Shown here: positions 43,745 through 52,718 of the stretch, one piece after another | How the letters are laid out: every line of letters begins with the position of its first letter | How positions within the stretch are numbered: position 1 is the stretch's first letter | Assembly: GCA_965222525.1 (NCBI GenBank) | Contig: OZ244955.1 | Coordinates: forward strand, 186,001 to 250,000 | Length of the DNA stretch: 64,000 nucleotides | Reading direction: 5' to 3' | From: CBDCUF01 sp965222525 | GTDB taxonomy: Bacteria; Pseudomonadota; Alphaproteobacteria; Rickettsiales; UBA8987 | The notes under the pieces: model-generated | Database searches by the model: none | What the model saw: the letters and a program-made list of their open reading frames with translations, nothing else | What the model was told of the DNA's origin: nothing | Made by a program: the position numbers and the translations under genes

Positions 43745-44917
43745 ATGAGGTATATTTGCAAAAATATGGAAGATAGTAAGAAAAAAGGGATTTCAGCCCG
43801 ATTTATCGCGGTTGTGGCACTGCTGGTGGTTGTGGGATGGGTTATGTCCGGAGTTTTGACTAAATCTCCACCTTCGCCAGAGAAACAAACTTCTACGAAA
43901 GAGGAAAAAGCAAAGGTCCGGGTCAGGACTATTGCTGCCAGGCCGAAGACCAAGCTGATCAAGCTGTTCGGAGTTACCGAAGCATCGCGCCGGGTTGATT
44001 TAAAAGCAGAGGTGGAAGGGAAAATCGAAAGGATTTTCGCTACGGAGGGTAGCAAGGTGAAAAAAGGTGAGGTTGTCCTGAAAATCGAGACCAGGGACCG
44101 TAAGGCTAACCTGGCCAAGGCTGAGGCAGCGGTACGTCAGCGTGAGATTGATTTTGCAGCGGCACAAAAACTATCCGCGAAAGGTTTTCAGGCGGAAACC
44201 AAACTGGCCGAGGCGGAAGCTGCATTAGAGGCGGCAAGGGCTGATTTTATAAAAGCCAAAATTGCTATGGATAACATAGGGATAAAGGCACCATTTGATG
44301 GAATACTTGAGAAGATAAATGTTGAGGAGGGAACGCTGGTAGGGCCTGGAATCCGTATCGGTCAGGGTTCGGATCAGGATGGCGATACGATTGTGACTGT
44401 AATCGACCGCAATCCGTTTCTGGTGATAGGCCAGGTTTCCGAGCGTAATGTTAATGACATAAGGGTTGGTATGCAGGGGAGTGCTGAGCTTATAACCGGC
44501 CAGAATGTTACGGGGAAGGTAATATTTATTAGCAAGATTGCCGACCCGCTAACCCGTACTTTCCGTGTTGAGCTGGAGATTCCCAATCCGGCGGATGATA
44601 TAGTGTCCGGTGTGACTGCCTCAATTACCATACCGCTGAATGAGGAAGTTGCGCATCTGATTCCGCCATCTGCGATAACCCTGGGAGAGAATGGTGAATT
44701 GGGAGTCAAGATTGTTAACGGCGAGGAAAGTGAGGATAGAAGCCAGGTTAACGGGCATGTCAAGTTTTTCCCGCTGAAAGTATTTGATAATGATGCGGAG
44801 GGCATCTGGGCGGTAGACCTGCCACAAACCATCCACCTGATCACCGTCGGCCAGGAATTCGTCAAAAAGGGCGATGCAGTTACGGGGGTTGTTGCAAGAG
44901 ATAAGCCAGTCAGTTGA
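43745..44917 (+). CDS. RND-type membrane fusion (periplasmic adaptor) protein
   Basis: 390 residues with one N-terminal anchor (ARFIAVVALLVVVGWVMSGVL), then a split barrel-sandwich: RRVDLKAEVEGKIERIFATEGSKVKKGEVVLKIE and MDNIGIKAPFDGILEKINVEEGTLV, with an Ala/Glu-rich helical hairpin between (residues about 115-180). It should link an inner-membrane RND pump to an outer-membrane channel. No pump gene lies within 2 kb; the gene is followed by an unrelated reading frame. The start may be the ATG at 43745 or 43766; neither has a clear ribosome site. Confidence 0.87.
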   Translation: MRYICKNMEDSKKKGISARFIAVVALLVVVGWVMSGVLTKSPPSPEKQTSTKEEKAKVRVRTIAARPKTKLIKLFGVTEASRRVDLKAEVEGKIERIFATEGSKVKKGEVVLKIETRDRKANLAKAEAAVRQREIDFAAAQKLSAKGFQAETKLAEAEAALEAARADFIKAKIAMDNIGIKAPFDGILEKINVEEGTLVGPGIRIGQGSDQDGDTIVTVIDRNPFLVIGQVSERNVNDIRVGMQGSAELITGQNVTGKVIFISKIADPLTRTFRVELEIPNPADDIVSGVTASITIPLNEEVAHLIPPSAITLGENGELGVKIVNGEESEDRSQVNGHVKFFPLKVFDNDAEGIWAVDLPQTIHLITVGQEFVKKGDAVTGVVARDKPVS

Positions 44918-44997
44918 CAGTATTTCCTCAATTTTTGGAATTTTCCTACATTGTAACAAAAAGTTCATAAAACTTTTATGGAATTTGCTTTACTTTG

Positions 44998-45006
44998 TGC
45001 TATAAT
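44998..45006 (+). promoter_or_regulatory. Extended -10 promoter before the split gene
   Basis: TGC-TATAAT (44998-45006) is an extended -10 box; no good -35 is seen at the right distance. The transcription start would be near 45013, 37 bases before the ATG at 45050, which has a GGGAGAAA Shine-Dalgarno about 7 bases upstream. Confidence 0.6.
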
Positions 45007-45049
45007 GCTTGAAATTACTCATTTTTAATCATATTAGGGAGAAATTATT

Positions 45050-47190
45050 ATGGATAATCCGATAAAAGGGTTTACTGATAAGGTAGAAAACGAATTGCAA
45101 CAAATTCGTGAAACTTTTGAACATGCGACTAATACAGTTAATGACAAACTTGCTGACAGCTTTGTTGGTGATATTGCCGGCAAATTAAGTGAGATTGAAG
45201 CGAATAGCAAGGCAGGTGCCGTAGCGGTAGGCGCACTGAAAATGACCAGTATAGTCGCTGGCGGCCTATTAGTCAGACAATCACTGGATGGTGACCAGGT
45301 AGCGTTTGCAGCAGAACAAATACAGGATGCGGTTAATAATGTAGATGCTGCGGTTGCTGCGAATGACGTCTCCCCCCCCCCCCCGAGCAGCAAGTGCTTG
45401 AAGTTGCTGGTGAAGAATTCAGCAAGGCCGACCTTCTGGAGAGCAAGAAAATTGGAGTGGCAGATGCTATTATTATCGAACAAACCCATATTGCAATTGA
45501 TGAGGGTAACGCACGCACTGTAGGCGAACTGGCAGAAGGGCTTTCGCAAAACCTGTCCGAAGGATTCGGAGTTGATAAGGATGTAGCGAAAGAGGCAATC
45601 ATTGAGCAGTTTGCTGAACGAGGCCATTCTGCGGATAAAGAGTTAGGTGATATAGAGTGGGGTGTGAGGCATGGATTACCGCAAGCTGCAACGCGGGAGA
45701 TGCTGATAGAAGTTATCGAGAATGACCCAAAGGCATCTGGATATTTAATGAGCGAAACACCACATGATGTGGCATTTGCCGAGATATCCGACTTTACCAG
45801 TGTTCATCCTGACAATATCGATGCAAGAGCGGAAGATTACACGAGGTCTGTAGTTGCTAATGCTTTAGATACTGAAATGATGATGAATATCGAAGCCAGA
45901 ATGGAAAGTGTTGAACATAGTACTACATTTGGCGATATGAACGAAATAGTTGCAAGGGTTATGCATAATCATGACATAGGTAATGTTGATGACATCAAGG
46001 CAGTACTTGACAATGGATACACCGAAAAACAACTTAACGAGCCGTTCTCCCTTGGTAACGGTGATCCCCATGTTGGTAAGGAGTCTTATGCTGATAAGGT
46101 GGTTGACGCTCTTTCTGACATTGTTAAAGAAAGCGGGATGGTAAGTGAAGACAAGGCTGTTTATGAAAAAATAGACTGGGTACAAGACCATATCGCATTT
46201 ACTACAGGTAATATTCCTGAAACTGTAGGAGAGTATAAGGCGCAATTGGCAGATGTGTTACCTCACCTGGTGGAGGGTTCCGACGGAGAGGTTGTGAAAG
46301 AAAACCTCGACAAGACTTTCGCTGATTATTCCGACAATACACCACTGAGTGAAATCAGGAAAATAGATGTAGATTCCATGACCGATAAAGCCCTGCTGGA
46401 ACAGGTTAAGGAGTTTGGCATTGACAAAGGGCAAGAAGTTGATGCTCTGTCAGTTGAGGAAGCAGTAGAATCAAAGATTGATAGTAGATTCGATGGTGAT
46501 CTTTCGGCATTTCCAGCAGAAAATATGTCTCTTGAAGATAGAGCAGAATGGACCTTAAATAAGGCAGCAGTAAGTGCTCAGCATAATTTAATTGTTGATG
46601 GCGATACAGTTCATTATAGCAAAGAAGCTAACGTTGGTATGATGAATGAAGAAGTAGGAAAAATTCTGACAGAGAACGGCTATGATGGTGATAAAGTTCG
46701 TGAGGTACTTGACAAGCATTTTGCTGAAATGGCCGAAAAGAAAAAGGACCTCGTACAAGATTATACTTCCGTGACAATTCGTTTTGATGACTCAATAGTA
46801 GAAGGTAAAAATATTGATTATTCTAATCCACCAGAATCAACTAGTCCCGATGGAGAAAAATGGTATGGTAATTTGGATTGGTACAAAGAAGAAGTTAATA
46901 ATATTGCTAGAGATACAATCAAGGAAAATATAGCAGAACAAAGTCCTGAAATGGCAAAGGCTTATGAAGCAGAACAAAATCGTGAAGGCCTAATTGAATT
47001 TATCAAAAGTTCTTCTATAGTGGCAGGGGCTGCCAGTGCTGCCGGTTATATAATATCAAAGCTTTCCGGTGGCGACAAGGAGCAGGAGAAAGAAGTTGAC
47101 TCTCCGGAAGTTTCTTCTTCTACCGCCCAGAACATTATTGCTTCCAAAAATGCAGGTGGTAATAATAAGGATGATATCCGGTCTAGATAG
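45050..47190 (+). CDS. Long acidic helical protein split by a poly-C frameshift (candidate phase-variable)
   Basis: The first frame (45050-45523, 157 codons) leaves its natural frame at a run of 13 C (45372-45384); the second frame (from before 45394 to 47190) is open and continuous with it if the tract had 11 or 14 C, giving a 713- or 712-residue product. The sequence is acidic, helical and without signal peptide. A hydrophobic patch near the N-terminus (AVAVGALKMTSIVAGGLLV) and one near the C-terminus (SSIVAGAASAAGYIISKL) may be membrane-inserting. The middle has diverged repeats (see findings). No family recognised. As sequenced, only a truncated 157-residue protein would be made from this start. 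A long C tract is typical of slipped-strand switches, but a sequencing error is possible. Confidence 0.7.
45372..45384. repeat. Poly-C tract, 13 C
   Basis: Thirteen consecutive C in an otherwise AT-rich gene. The tract encodes a Pro run, and its length decides between the short (out of frame) and long (in frame) products. Positions before and after it show coding character in two different frames. Confidence 0.95.
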
Positions 47191-47198
47191 TATCCAAA

Positions 47199-47483
47199 AT
47201 GAGCAAATCCGATAAGGAAAAAATCAGGGAAGAAGTTGGACAGAGTGTTGTAGTTACACTCCTGACCGGCAAGGATGCCGAAAATCGCGACAGATACACC
47301 TACTTTGCTGTCAGGCTTGATAAGTTAAAGGAATTCAAACAGGCTGGCGCCGAAGGACGTGTAAATCTGGAAGATTTTGGCATGGTACTGGAAACCGGCC
47401 TTGGCCTTACCCCTCCCGATGACGTAAAAGCCATGATGACCAGGGAATACGGCTTCAACCACGAAAACAGCTTGCCTATATAA
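47199..47483 (+). CDS. Small protein of unknown function following the split gene
   Basis: 94 residues, eight bases after the long gene, so the two are probably co-transcribed. It is polar, with a Lys/Glu-rich start (SKSDKEKIREEVGQSVVV) and a mixed alpha/beta appearance (RYTYFAVRLDKLKEFKQAGAEGRVNLEDFGMVLETG). No signal or span. I do not recognise it. It is convergent with hisS, eight bases away. Confidence 0.65.
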   Translation: MSKSDKEKIREEVGQSVVVTLLTGKDAENRDRYTYFAVRLDKLKEFKQAGAEGRVNLEDFGMVLETGLGLTPPDDVKAMMTREYGFNHENSLPI

Positions 47484-47491
47484 ACTGATAC

Positions 47492-48928
47492 CTAATCTTC
47501 AAGCATGAGTTCGAGGGGAGGCTTGTTTTTACTGTCAGTCCTGCCACCTTTACTTTCCTTTTCCATTGCAATTAAATCCAGCAGCCCCAGGCCGCCTTCC
47601 TCCTGGTCAAGCATACCTTCAATAAAATCCATTTCTTCATTCATTTCGGCTTCCATTGCCGCACTCATACCCTGCACAGTGATTCCCTTAACCGCAAAGC
47701 CAAGGTCATTAATATCATGCTCCCATTGTTCTCCGGTTGTCAGATTCTTGATTTTTGCCGTACCGGAGCTTATCTCATCCTTTCCTATAATAATCGCATG
47801 TGATGCACTGATTTTATTAGCTTTTTTAAGTAACTTGCCTATATTGGTGCCGGAAATAATCTCTATCGGCTGTATTGCGCCCTCCCTGATATCACAGGCC
47901 GCACCAAGCGCCTGCATCTGCGCAATCTCTCCGACTGCCACAATCGCAATCGGCTCCACCTCCCGTGTTTCAGAAGCTATCAGTGCCAGCCGCTCAACCC
48001 CCGCTGCAAATCCAACCGCAGGCGTAGGCTGCCCGCCCATCTGGTCTATCAATCCGTCATAGCGCCCACCTGCCAAAACCGTATTCTGCACACCCAGCTC
48101 CTTCGACTCCACAACATACTCAAACACAGTGTGAGTATAGTAATCCAGCCCACGCACTATATGCGGGTTGAGGTTATACTGAATGCCAAGTTCATCCAGA
48201 CCGGCCTTCACCTTGTCGAAAAACGCCGCAGAATGCTTGTTGAGATAATCCGACATAACCGGCGCATCCTTGATAATCCTGCGGTCGGCTTCATCTTTGG
48301 AATCCAGTATACGCAAGGGGTTTTTCTCCAGACGGGTACGGCTGTCTTCCGATAAATCATCCTTGTATTTTTCCAGATAACCTACCAGCGCATCACGATA
48401 TGCCGCCCGACTGTCATTATCTCCAAGCGTATTTAACTCAAGGCTGACCTTGCCCTGGATCTTCAGCTCATCCAGAATCTGCTGCGCCAGCGCAATCAAC
48501 TCGACATCGGCCAGCGGGCTGTCATTCCCAAGCCATTCGAAATTCACCTGATGGAACTGTCGCTGACGACCCTTCTGCGGCCGTTCATAGCGGAAAACCG
48601 GCCCGTATGAAAAAAGCTTGAGCGGTAAATTCTGCTTCAGCCCGTTGGAAATAAATGCACGGGCAATACCGGCAGTAAATTCAGGCCGCAAGGTGATGCT
48701 CTCCCCGCCCCTGGTCTCAAAGGTAAACATCTCCTTGTTAACCACATCGGAAGTCTCACCAAGAGTGCGTTTAAACACGTCGGTATATTCAAATATCGGA
48801 GTGGAAAAGCCCTTGAACCCATATACCCTGCCGATATCACTCGCCGCATCAATAATATTATCGTGCTTCTTATAGCCACTAACCAGCAAATCATGCGAGC
48901 CTTTCACAGGTCTTAGTTCGTCTGTCAT
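47492..48928 (-). CDS. hisS: Histidyl-tRNA synthetase with an extended acidic C-terminus
   Basis: 478 residues from the ATG at 48928; the open frame runs 15 codons further upstream, but MTDELRPVKGSHDLL is the usual start and has an AAGGGA site. Class II motif 2 is FRYERPQKGRQRQFHQVNFEW, with HisA motif RGLDYYTHTVFEY and motif 3 GGRYDGLI...VGFAAGVERL. The anticodon-binding domain follows. The last 60 or so residues (AEMNEEMDFIEGMLDQEEGGLGLLDLIAMEKES...) are an acidic extension beyond the normal end, which is why the protein is longer than the common 420-430 residues. Confidence 0.95.
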   Translation of the reverse strand: MTDELRPVKGSHDLLVSGYKKHDNIIDAASDIGRVYGFKGFSTPIFEYTDVFKRTLGETSDVVNKEMFTFETRGGESITLRPEFTAGIARAFISNGLKQNLPLKLFSYGPVFRYERPQKGRQRQFHQVNFEWLGNDSPLADVELIALAQQILDELKIQGKVSLELNTLGDNDSRAAYRDALVGYLEKYKDDLSEDSRTRLEKNPLRILDSKDEADRRIIKDAPVMSDYLNKHSAAFFDKVKAGLDELGIQYNLNPHIVRGLDYYTHTVFEYVVESKELGVQNTVLAGGRYDGLIDQMGGQPTPAVGFAAGVERLALIASETREVEPIAIVAVGEIAQMQALGAACDIREGAIQPIEIISGTNIGKLLKKANKISASHAIIIGKDEISSGTAKIKNLTTGEQWEHDINDLGFAVKGITVQGMSAAMEAEMNEEMDFIEGMLDQEEGGLGLLDLIAMEKESKGGRTDSKNKPPLELMLED

Positions 48929-48969
48929 TTTGTTTTCCCTTTTGTATGTCATTAACCATATTTCAAAAA

Positions 48970-49782
48970 TCACAGCCCCAAAACATCACGCATTGTGTAA
49001 TATCCCGCTGGCTGGTCGGCGCTCCATTTAGCCGCCGCTATAGCGCCGGACGCAAAAATCATGCGGTTTCCAGCCTTGTGGCTTATCTCAATACGCTCAT
49101 CCTCGCTGGAAAATATAACCGTATGGTCGCCGAACACCCCGCCCCCACGCAGTGATGCAAAGCCGATTTCATCCTGCGGCTTTTCACCAATCCGGCCATG
49201 ACGCTCATAGCGCGCAACTTTCCGCAAACTCAACCCACGTGCACCGGCCGCAGCCTCCCCCATCATCAGCGAAGTCCCGGAAGGTGCATCAACCTTATGC
49301 TTATGATGCATCTCCAGCACTTCTATATCAAAATCATAACCACTGGTAAGCTCAGCGGTTTTCTCCACCAAAGCCTGCATAATATTCACACCAACACTGA
49401 AATTACCCGCCTGCACAATAACGTTCTTCTCCGCCTTCGCTATATGCCGAAGCTGCTCTTTCTGCGCCTCGCTCATACCCGTTGTACCGATAATATGCGC
49501 CTTGCCCATAGCTACCGCAATCTCCGCACAGGCAAGGGTGGATTCAGGTGTGGTGAAGTCAATGATAGTATCAGAAGCTGAAATAACCCCCTCCGGATTG
49601 TCGCTAACCTTTACCCCATACTTGCCTGCACCGATAAACTTGCCGATATCCTCGCCTATGTGCGTGTTCCCGGCCTGCTCCAGTGCACCGGAAAGCTCCA
49701 GCTCCTCATCCTGATGCACCATAACCGCAAAAACCCGTCCCATGCGCCCGGCACATCCGATAATCCCGATTTTCATTGTCAT
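48970..49782 (-). CDS. dapB: 4-hydroxy-tetrahydrodipicolinate reductase
   Basis: 270 residues. It reduces the product of DapA in lysine and meso-diaminopimelate synthesis. N-terminal Rossmann motif KIGIIGCAGRMGRVFA, substrate-binding HHKHKVDAPSGTSLMM with catalytic His and Lys, and IGFASLRGGGVFGDHTVIF. The ATG at 49776 is an alternative start (MKIGIIG). It precedes hisS on the same strand; a divergent small membrane gene starts 28 bases away. Confidence 0.96.
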   Translation of the reverse strand: MTMKIGIIGCAGRMGRVFAVMVHQDEELELSGALEQAGNTHIGEDIGKFIGAGKYGVKVSDNPEGVISASDTIIDFTTPESTLACAEIAVAMGKAHIIGTTGMSEAQKEQLRHIAKAEKNVIVQAGNFSVGVNIMQALVEKTAELTSGYDFDIEVLEMHHKHKVDAPSGTSLMMGEAAAGARGLSLRKVARYERHGRIGEKPQDEIGFASLRGGGVFGDHTVIFSSEDERIEISHKAGNRMIFASGAIAAAKWSADQPAGYYTMRDVLGL

Positions 49783-49810
49783 AATTATACTATAGCTGTA
49801 GTGTTACCCA

Positions 49811-50086
49811 ATGGCAGCAATACTTGTAAGACTCTGGCCAATACTTATACCGATAATCCTATATATTGTCTGGTATTTTTTCCTACGCAACAAAAAAGAT
49901 GAGGAAAGGCTTTCGGAAAAGGAAGCAAAACTGTGGATATGGATCCTGATATCCTCACTGATAATCGCAATAATATGCATCATAGTGCTGTTTTTCTCGC
50001 TGGAAGAAAATACCGAAGGAACCTATATCCCTCCTGAATACAGGAATGGCGAAATAATCCCCGGCAGAATCATTCCCAAAAAATAG
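49811..50086 (+). CDS. Small two-span membrane protein (DUF6111-like)
   Basis: 91 residues: two hydrophobic helices (about 4-25, PILIPIILYIVWYFFL, and 42-65, WIWILISSLIIAIICIIVLFF) separated by a charged linker RNKKDEERLSEKEAKL, and a Pro-rich tail YIPPEYRNGEIIPGRIIPKK. The layout resembles a small family found in Alphaproteobacteria (DUF6111), though the match is by eye. It is convergent with the PH-domain gene, three bases apart. Confidence 0.6.
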   Translation: MAAILVRLWPILIPIILYIVWYFFLRNKKDEERLSEKEAKLWIWILISSLIIAIICIIVLFFSLEENTEGTYIPPEYRNGEIIPGRIIPKK

Positions 50087-50089
50087 GAG

Positions 50090-50746
50090 TTATTTCCCTG
50101 CCTCGCCATGGCGTTCGTGATGGGCCTCATAGTCATATTCGTCCGGCTCCTCTTCTATGCATTCTGCTGCATTTTCTTCATACACGCTGCCACGTTCTTC
50201 TATAGCAACCCCTTCAACCACCGCATCTATAGCGGCCAGCGTTGCCCTGCGTATTCTGTTCGGCCTTGATACCAGAGGAAATACCAATGCGCCGTATCCG
50301 ACACTATTGAAATATATATTGCCAAAATTAAGCATTTTACCAAATGTCGGCTGGCTAATGCTAATACTCTCGATATTATGCAGGTATAATTCGGAAATAT
50401 TGCTGGACACCGTTCCTCCCTTGACCACCACCCGTTCATTGGTCACCAGCAATACATAATTCATAATACGTGACAAATTACGCATAAATATCAAGGCAGA
50501 TAAAACCATAAAAAATAGCGGCAAACCTACTTCTTTCCAGTATAGCTTGACAAATTCGTGGAAAGTTTTGGCAAACTCCTTCCACCCGCTTTGCCGTATC
50601 CAGTCCACAATCAGCTTGAATTCCTCCAGGTTGAAGAAGAATAAAGCAACCGCAAAAACCACCATGGAAGGTACAAGTGTAAACCAGTGTACCCCTGCCT
50701 TTACAATTATTTTCTCGCCCGGTGAAAAACTGTCCTTTATACTCAT
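50090..50746 (-). CDS. PH-domain membrane protein (bPH_2/DUF304 type)
   Basis: 218 residues: two or three N-terminal spans (VHWFTLVPSMVVFAVALFFF; EVGLPLFFMVLSALIFM) followed by a bacterial PH domain (VLLVTNERVVVKGGTVSSNISELYLHNIESISISQPTFGKMLNFGNIYF). A typical bPH_2 strand pattern, TNERVVVKxG...L.L..I.SI...Q...GK.L..G.I, is present. The C-terminus is acidic (ECIEEEPDEYDYEAHHERHGEAG). The function of such proteins is unknown. Confidence 0.8.
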   Translation of the reverse strand: MSIKDSFSPGEKIIVKAGVHWFTLVPSMVVFAVALFFFNLEEFKLIVDWIRQSGWKEFAKTFHEFVKLYWKEVGLPLFFMVLSALIFMRNLSRIMNYVLLVTNERVVVKGGTVSSNISELYLHNIESISISQPTFGKMLNFGNIYFNSVGYGALVFPLVSRPNRIRRATLAAIDAVVEGVAIEERGSVYEENAAECIEEEPDEYDYEAHHERHGEAGK

Positions 50747-50839
50747 GGATAATTCCGTTTCATTAGCAATACCAGCAACCCATAGAACACCAAAACAACC
50801 GAATTTGCAAGCCGGAAGTATAAAAAATCAGTAATTTCA

Positions 50840-51826
50840 ATGAATGAATTTTACCACATAGAGCGCTATATTGCACCACTGAGTAACAGGTTCGGCCTTA
50901 ACCTCAAGGATGATGCAGCAGTAATTCCCGGTAAAAATAAGTACGATTATGCAATCACCAAGGATGCTATTATTGAAGGCGTGCATTTTCTGTTTGATAC
51001 TCCACCGGAAAATATTATACACAAACTACTGCGGGTTAATCTGTCTGATATAGCAGCTATGGGGGCTGTTCCAAAACTCTATCTTATTTCTGCAGCACTG
51101 CCAAAAAATACCGGCAAAAGCTGGTTTGAATCCACCACAAAGGCGCTGGCAAAGGAGCAGGAGGAATTCGGGGTAATCCTGATTGGTGGAGATACTACCA
51201 AACATAAAGATGAAAATGCACCGGCAGTTTTATCTTTAACTATGATAGGAGAGATAGAGTCAGGTAAAGCCTTACTCAGATCTGGAGCGCAGGTTGATGA
51301 TGATATTTATGTGTCAGGCACAATCGGGGATGGCACACTGGGATTGAAAATTTGCCAAGGCGAATTTGACAACATCCCGCAGGAACATAAAGACTTCCTC
51401 ATAAACCGTTACAATATACCTCAACCCAGAGTTACACTTGGCCAGGCACTTGTCGGTATAGCAAATGCTGCGATTGATATATCGGATGGCCTGATTGCAG
51501 ATTTGGAACATATCTGTGAATGTTCCGAAGTCGGTGCGGAAATCAACCTAAACAAAATACCAATATCAGAACCTGTACAATTTATCATGCAGAGTGATAC
51601 GAATAATCATACAGACTTTCTGTCAATGTTAACCACAGGTGGAGATGATTATGAGTTACTTTTTACAGCACATAAAGACCAAAAAAATAACATCAACTCC
51701 ATGTCAAAGAAACTTGAGATAAAAATAACACAAATCGGAAAAATTACTCCTGATGGACAAGTCATAGCACTAGACAAAAACAATCAGAAAACTGGCTTAA
51801 AATTCAAGGGGTTCGGCCATTTCTGA
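50840..51826 (+). CDS. thiL: Thiamine-monophosphate kinase
   Basis: 328 residues. It phosphorylates thiamine phosphate to the cofactor. AIR-synthase-like fold with LKDDAAVIP near the N-terminus, DAIIEGVHFLFDTPPENIIHKLLRVNLSDIAAMGAVP, GVILIGGDTTK, and DISDGLIADLEHICE; the GGDDYELLFT motif lies near 275. All the ATP/Mg-binding acidic residues expected for the family (D.D.., GGDT, DISDGL) are present. It stands alone on the plus strand; no other thi genes are seen. Confidence 0.94.
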   Translation: MNEFYHIERYIAPLSNRFGLNLKDDAAVIPGKNKYDYAITKDAIIEGVHFLFDTPPENIIHKLLRVNLSDIAAMGAVPKLYLISAALPKNTGKSWFESTTKALAKEQEEFGVILIGGDTTKHKDENAPAVLSLTMIGEIESGKALLRSGAQVDDDIYVSGTIGDGTLGLKICQGEFDNIPQEHKDFLINRYNIPQPRVTLGQALVGIANAAIDISDGLIADLEHICECSEVGAEINLNKIPISEPVQFIMQSDTNNHTDFLSMLTTGGDDYELLFTAHKDQKNNINSMSKKLEIKITQIGKITPDGQVIALDKNNQKTGLKFKGFGHF

Positions 51827-51998
51827 AGGCACCCTTCTATAATTTAGAGAATTTTCTTACAGCGTCACAACCCCTTGATTTTATTAAGCAAAACCCATTC
51901 AAGCAACAATCTTTTTCCGCCCCTAATTTTGCTCTTGATTAAGTAACCTCTATCCCTAATAATAAGGGAAGTGGCTATTTTACTAAAAGGTTTTTATT

Positions 51999-52634
51999 AT
52001 GGGATATGAACGTTTTGCAGATCGTAATGATGCGGTTAGTATAGTTAAGAAATCGAAAGATTTTCGGGTTCGTCAGCATAAATTACCATCCAGGTCGGTT
52101 ATATACCTGTTTATATGTTTATGGTTAGGGGTCACTGCTGCAATTTCTTTCTTAAGCGCTGATATGCTGATGATGCCGGATGACTCTCCCACTCCTATAA
52201 CTGATATACTGAAATTCATGGGAGTAGTAACTTTTCTGGTCTTGGTTATTTCTATTATTGCTTCATCTTTATTGCAACGGGCACGAAATACAGTAATGGA
52301 AACCGAATTTCTCAGTTTGGTTTTTGCTAATTCTGCAACTCTGGATAGTGAATTTTGTCTGGTGGCAAACCATGATAAGGATGTGGTTTATTATAATAAT
52401 GGTTTTGATAATTTATTTACTGCTTCCGAGGATTTCCCAAATAATTTTGACAGGTTTATCGCCCATAAAGGTATTACCGATGCAGACAAGCAGAAACTGG
52501 AGCGTGCGTTGGACAGGGGAGATATGGAAAAGGTTACTTTCAAGGATGGAAAGACGGAACTGGAAATCACCATGCAACCGCTTCCCAGACCGGCGGGTTA
52601 CTCTATAATCAGGGGCTACAGGAAAGAAAGTTAA
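51999..52634 (+). CDS. Two-span protein with a PAS-like domain, no kinase
   Basis: 211 residues: a basic N-terminus, two spans (about 36-58, SVIYLFICLWLGVTAAISFL, and 71-93, ILKFMGVVTFLVLVISIIASSLL), then a region like a PAS core (FCLVANHDKDVVYYNNGFDNLFTASEDFPNNFDRFI...) and a C-terminal part ending in TELEITMQPLPRPAGYSIIRGYRKES, where a kinase would normally begin. It looks like the sensor half of a CckA-type kinase without catalytic part. A weak AAGG ribosome site precedes the ATG. It lies 84 bases before dnaB. Confidence 0.6.
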   Translation: MGYERFADRNDAVSIVKKSKDFRVRQHKLPSRSVIYLFICLWLGVTAAISFLSADMLMMPDDSPTPITDILKFMGVVTFLVLVISIIASSLLQRARNTVMETEFLSLVFANSATLDSEFCLVANHDKDVVYYNNGFDNLFTASEDFPNNFDRFIAHKGITDADKQKLERALDRGDMEKVTFKDGKTELEITMQPLPRPAGYSIIRGYRKES

Positions 52635-52718
52635 GACGTCCTTTGGACTGGCCGAGTTGGTGTTTATCTCCTGCTTTCTCGTATTTCTGTATTCTAAATT
52701 CTTACCCTTTGGTAAAAA

